Source: Flavobacterium aquidurense
Lineage (GTDB): Bacteria > Bacteroidota > Bacteroidia > Flavobacteriales > Flavobacteriaceae
Length of the DNA: 64,000 bases
Assembly (NCBI GenBank): GCA_900107365.1
Contig: FNPS01000001.1
Location: 248,001-312,000 of the forward strand
Reading direction: 5' to 3'
Positions 63,302 through 64,000 of the stretch are shown here, one piece after another. The first letter of the stretch is position 1, and every line of letters starts with the position of its first letter. Position numbers and translations under genes: made by a program. Under the pieces are notes generated by a model. It had not been told where the DNA came from. It searched no databases and saw nothing but the letters and a program-made list of their open reading frames with translations.

Positions 63302-64000
63302 TTAATTGAGAAGAAAAGGTTTCATATTTTCTTCCGGAATAAACTGCGTACGATACGGAGGAATTTCAGACTCTAAAGCCCAAAGTAATACTCCTTTTTT
63401 GTTCGTTAAAACCGTTATATGTCTTTTTGAACAACAAACTAAAATGGTGTTTTTATCAATCATATAAGCACTTCCCATTCTGTCATTGTAAATATCTCTT
63501 GGTAAATTGATATGGAAATCCAATTTTGCTGATTTGCCTTTTTCATCTATTTTAAGAGCAAAAACTGATGATTGTTTTTTATCCACACCATTATCAAAAA
63601 ACATTAAACTTCCATCTGGGTTAATGTGTGCGGCATGAGCCTGAGAGAAATTAGTATTTGCAGCCATTTTTATATTACCATCTTTTCCTAATTTCCAGAT
63701 TACTTTTCCAGTTTTTGAATCTACTTTCCAAATTTGACCGTTGTTGTAAAATGAAATTAAAAAGTTTCCATCTTTATCATAATTCAGGCTGTTGGCATGA
63801 GTCCAGTCTTTTTTGGTTTTAAGTAACGCTTTATCTTTCATAGGATCTAAATCATCAAAAACGCTCCATTTCCACAGTTGTTTTCCTTTTTTATCCATGA
63901 TCAAAATTCCGTCTCCGTTTATGGTGTCGTTCTTTTTTCCTCCAATAGAAGTTAAATCCATTATTTTTTGATCTACGGTTATCGTAACAATTTCGTTAGC
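63302..64000 (-). CDS. Arylsulfotransferase (ASST)-like protein, 5' end outside the window
   Basis: 233 codons seen, open to the right edge, so the N-terminus and signal peptide are missing; an internal Met at 63961 is not the real start. The sequence is a beta-propeller of the aryl-sulfate sulfotransferase family (PF05935/PF14269): DWTHANSLNYDKDGNFLISF, then SKTGKVIWKLGKDGNI and SQAHAAHINPDGSLMFFDNG with the conserved Asn and His. Such enzymes move sulfate between phenols, or in looser relatives the propeller only binds. Which applies here cannot be judged from the part seen. Confidence 0.85.
   Translation of the reverse strand, partial: ANEIVTITVDQKIMDLTSIGGKKNDTINGDGILIMDKKGKQLWKWSVFDDLDPMKDKALLKTKKDWTHANSLNYDKDGNFLISFYNNGQIWKVDSKTGKVIWKLGKDGNIKMAANTNFSQAHAAHINPDGSLMFFDNGVDKKQSSVFALKIDEKGKSAKLDFHINLPRDIYNDRMGSAYMIDKNTILVCCSKRHITVLTNKKGVLLWALESEIPPYRTQFIPEENMKPFLLN

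Noticed and set aside
1..64000. tRNA or rRNA genes
   Set aside because: I found no cloverleaf-like or rRNA-like conserved stretches by eye; a tRNAscan run would be decisive.

Overview
The window is AT-rich chromosomal DNA from a member of the Bacteroidota, most likely a Flavobacterium or close relative. Evidence: a GldI gliding-motility lipoprotein, a GSII-type next to a GSIII-type glutamine synthetase, many secreted enzymes of polysaccharide-degrading type (GH92, GH35, GH109-like), TAnnTTTG-type -7 promoter boxes, few Shine-Dalgarno sequences, and Flavobacterium-style intergenic palindromes. I found no rRNA, tRNA, CRISPR array, transposase, integrase or prophage.

Left end (1-7.5 kb): three tandem paralogues of a small secreted protein, each in a unit of about 0.88-0.90 kb that also carries its promoter and, for two units, a terminator. 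Beside them is a divergent AraC-type regulator. The same AACC-N6-GGTT palindrome lies upstream of all four genes, so a small regulon is plausible. An M13 metallopeptidase, an alpha/beta-hydrolase esterase and a small lipoprotein follow. Then (7.5-12.4 kb) come a TerC-family membrane protein and a divergent pair of glutamine synthetases.

Curli/functional amyloid locus (12.7-18.2 kb): a CsgA-like subunit, a CsgB-like minor subunit, CsgE with an extra N-terminal domain, CsgF with a Gly-Thr hexamer repeat, CsgG with what looks like a fused eight-stranded barrel, and a three-domain propeller lipoprotein. This is the most system-like part of the window and its architecture departs from E. coli in several proteins at once.

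Middle (18.3-49.9 kb): mainly housekeeping and membrane genes. These include purM, a GNAT acetyltransferase followed by a tandemly duplicated 3' end, a decayed membrane-protein gene visible only after allowing frameshifts, GH92, an M61 peptidase, a sterol-desaturase-like enzyme, AqpZ, DoxX, an EamA transporter, a four-gene nrnA-like/gldI/PPIase/PPIase cluster, a CLC transporter with fluoride-type motifs, RidA, CbpA/CbpM, an MFS transporter, PoxB, guaA, two LysM proteins and OsmC.

Right end (50-64 kb): a run of exported, same-strand genes. They encode GH35, a GH109-like oxidoreductase-fold protein, an M1 aminopeptidase, a DUF5107-TPR protein, a 1,002-residue DUF6067-like glycoside-hydrolase-fold protein, a dihaem cytochrome c of TsdA type and an arylsulfotransferase-like protein cut by the window edge. 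It looks like a saccharolytic locus, but no SusC/SusD pair is present in the window.
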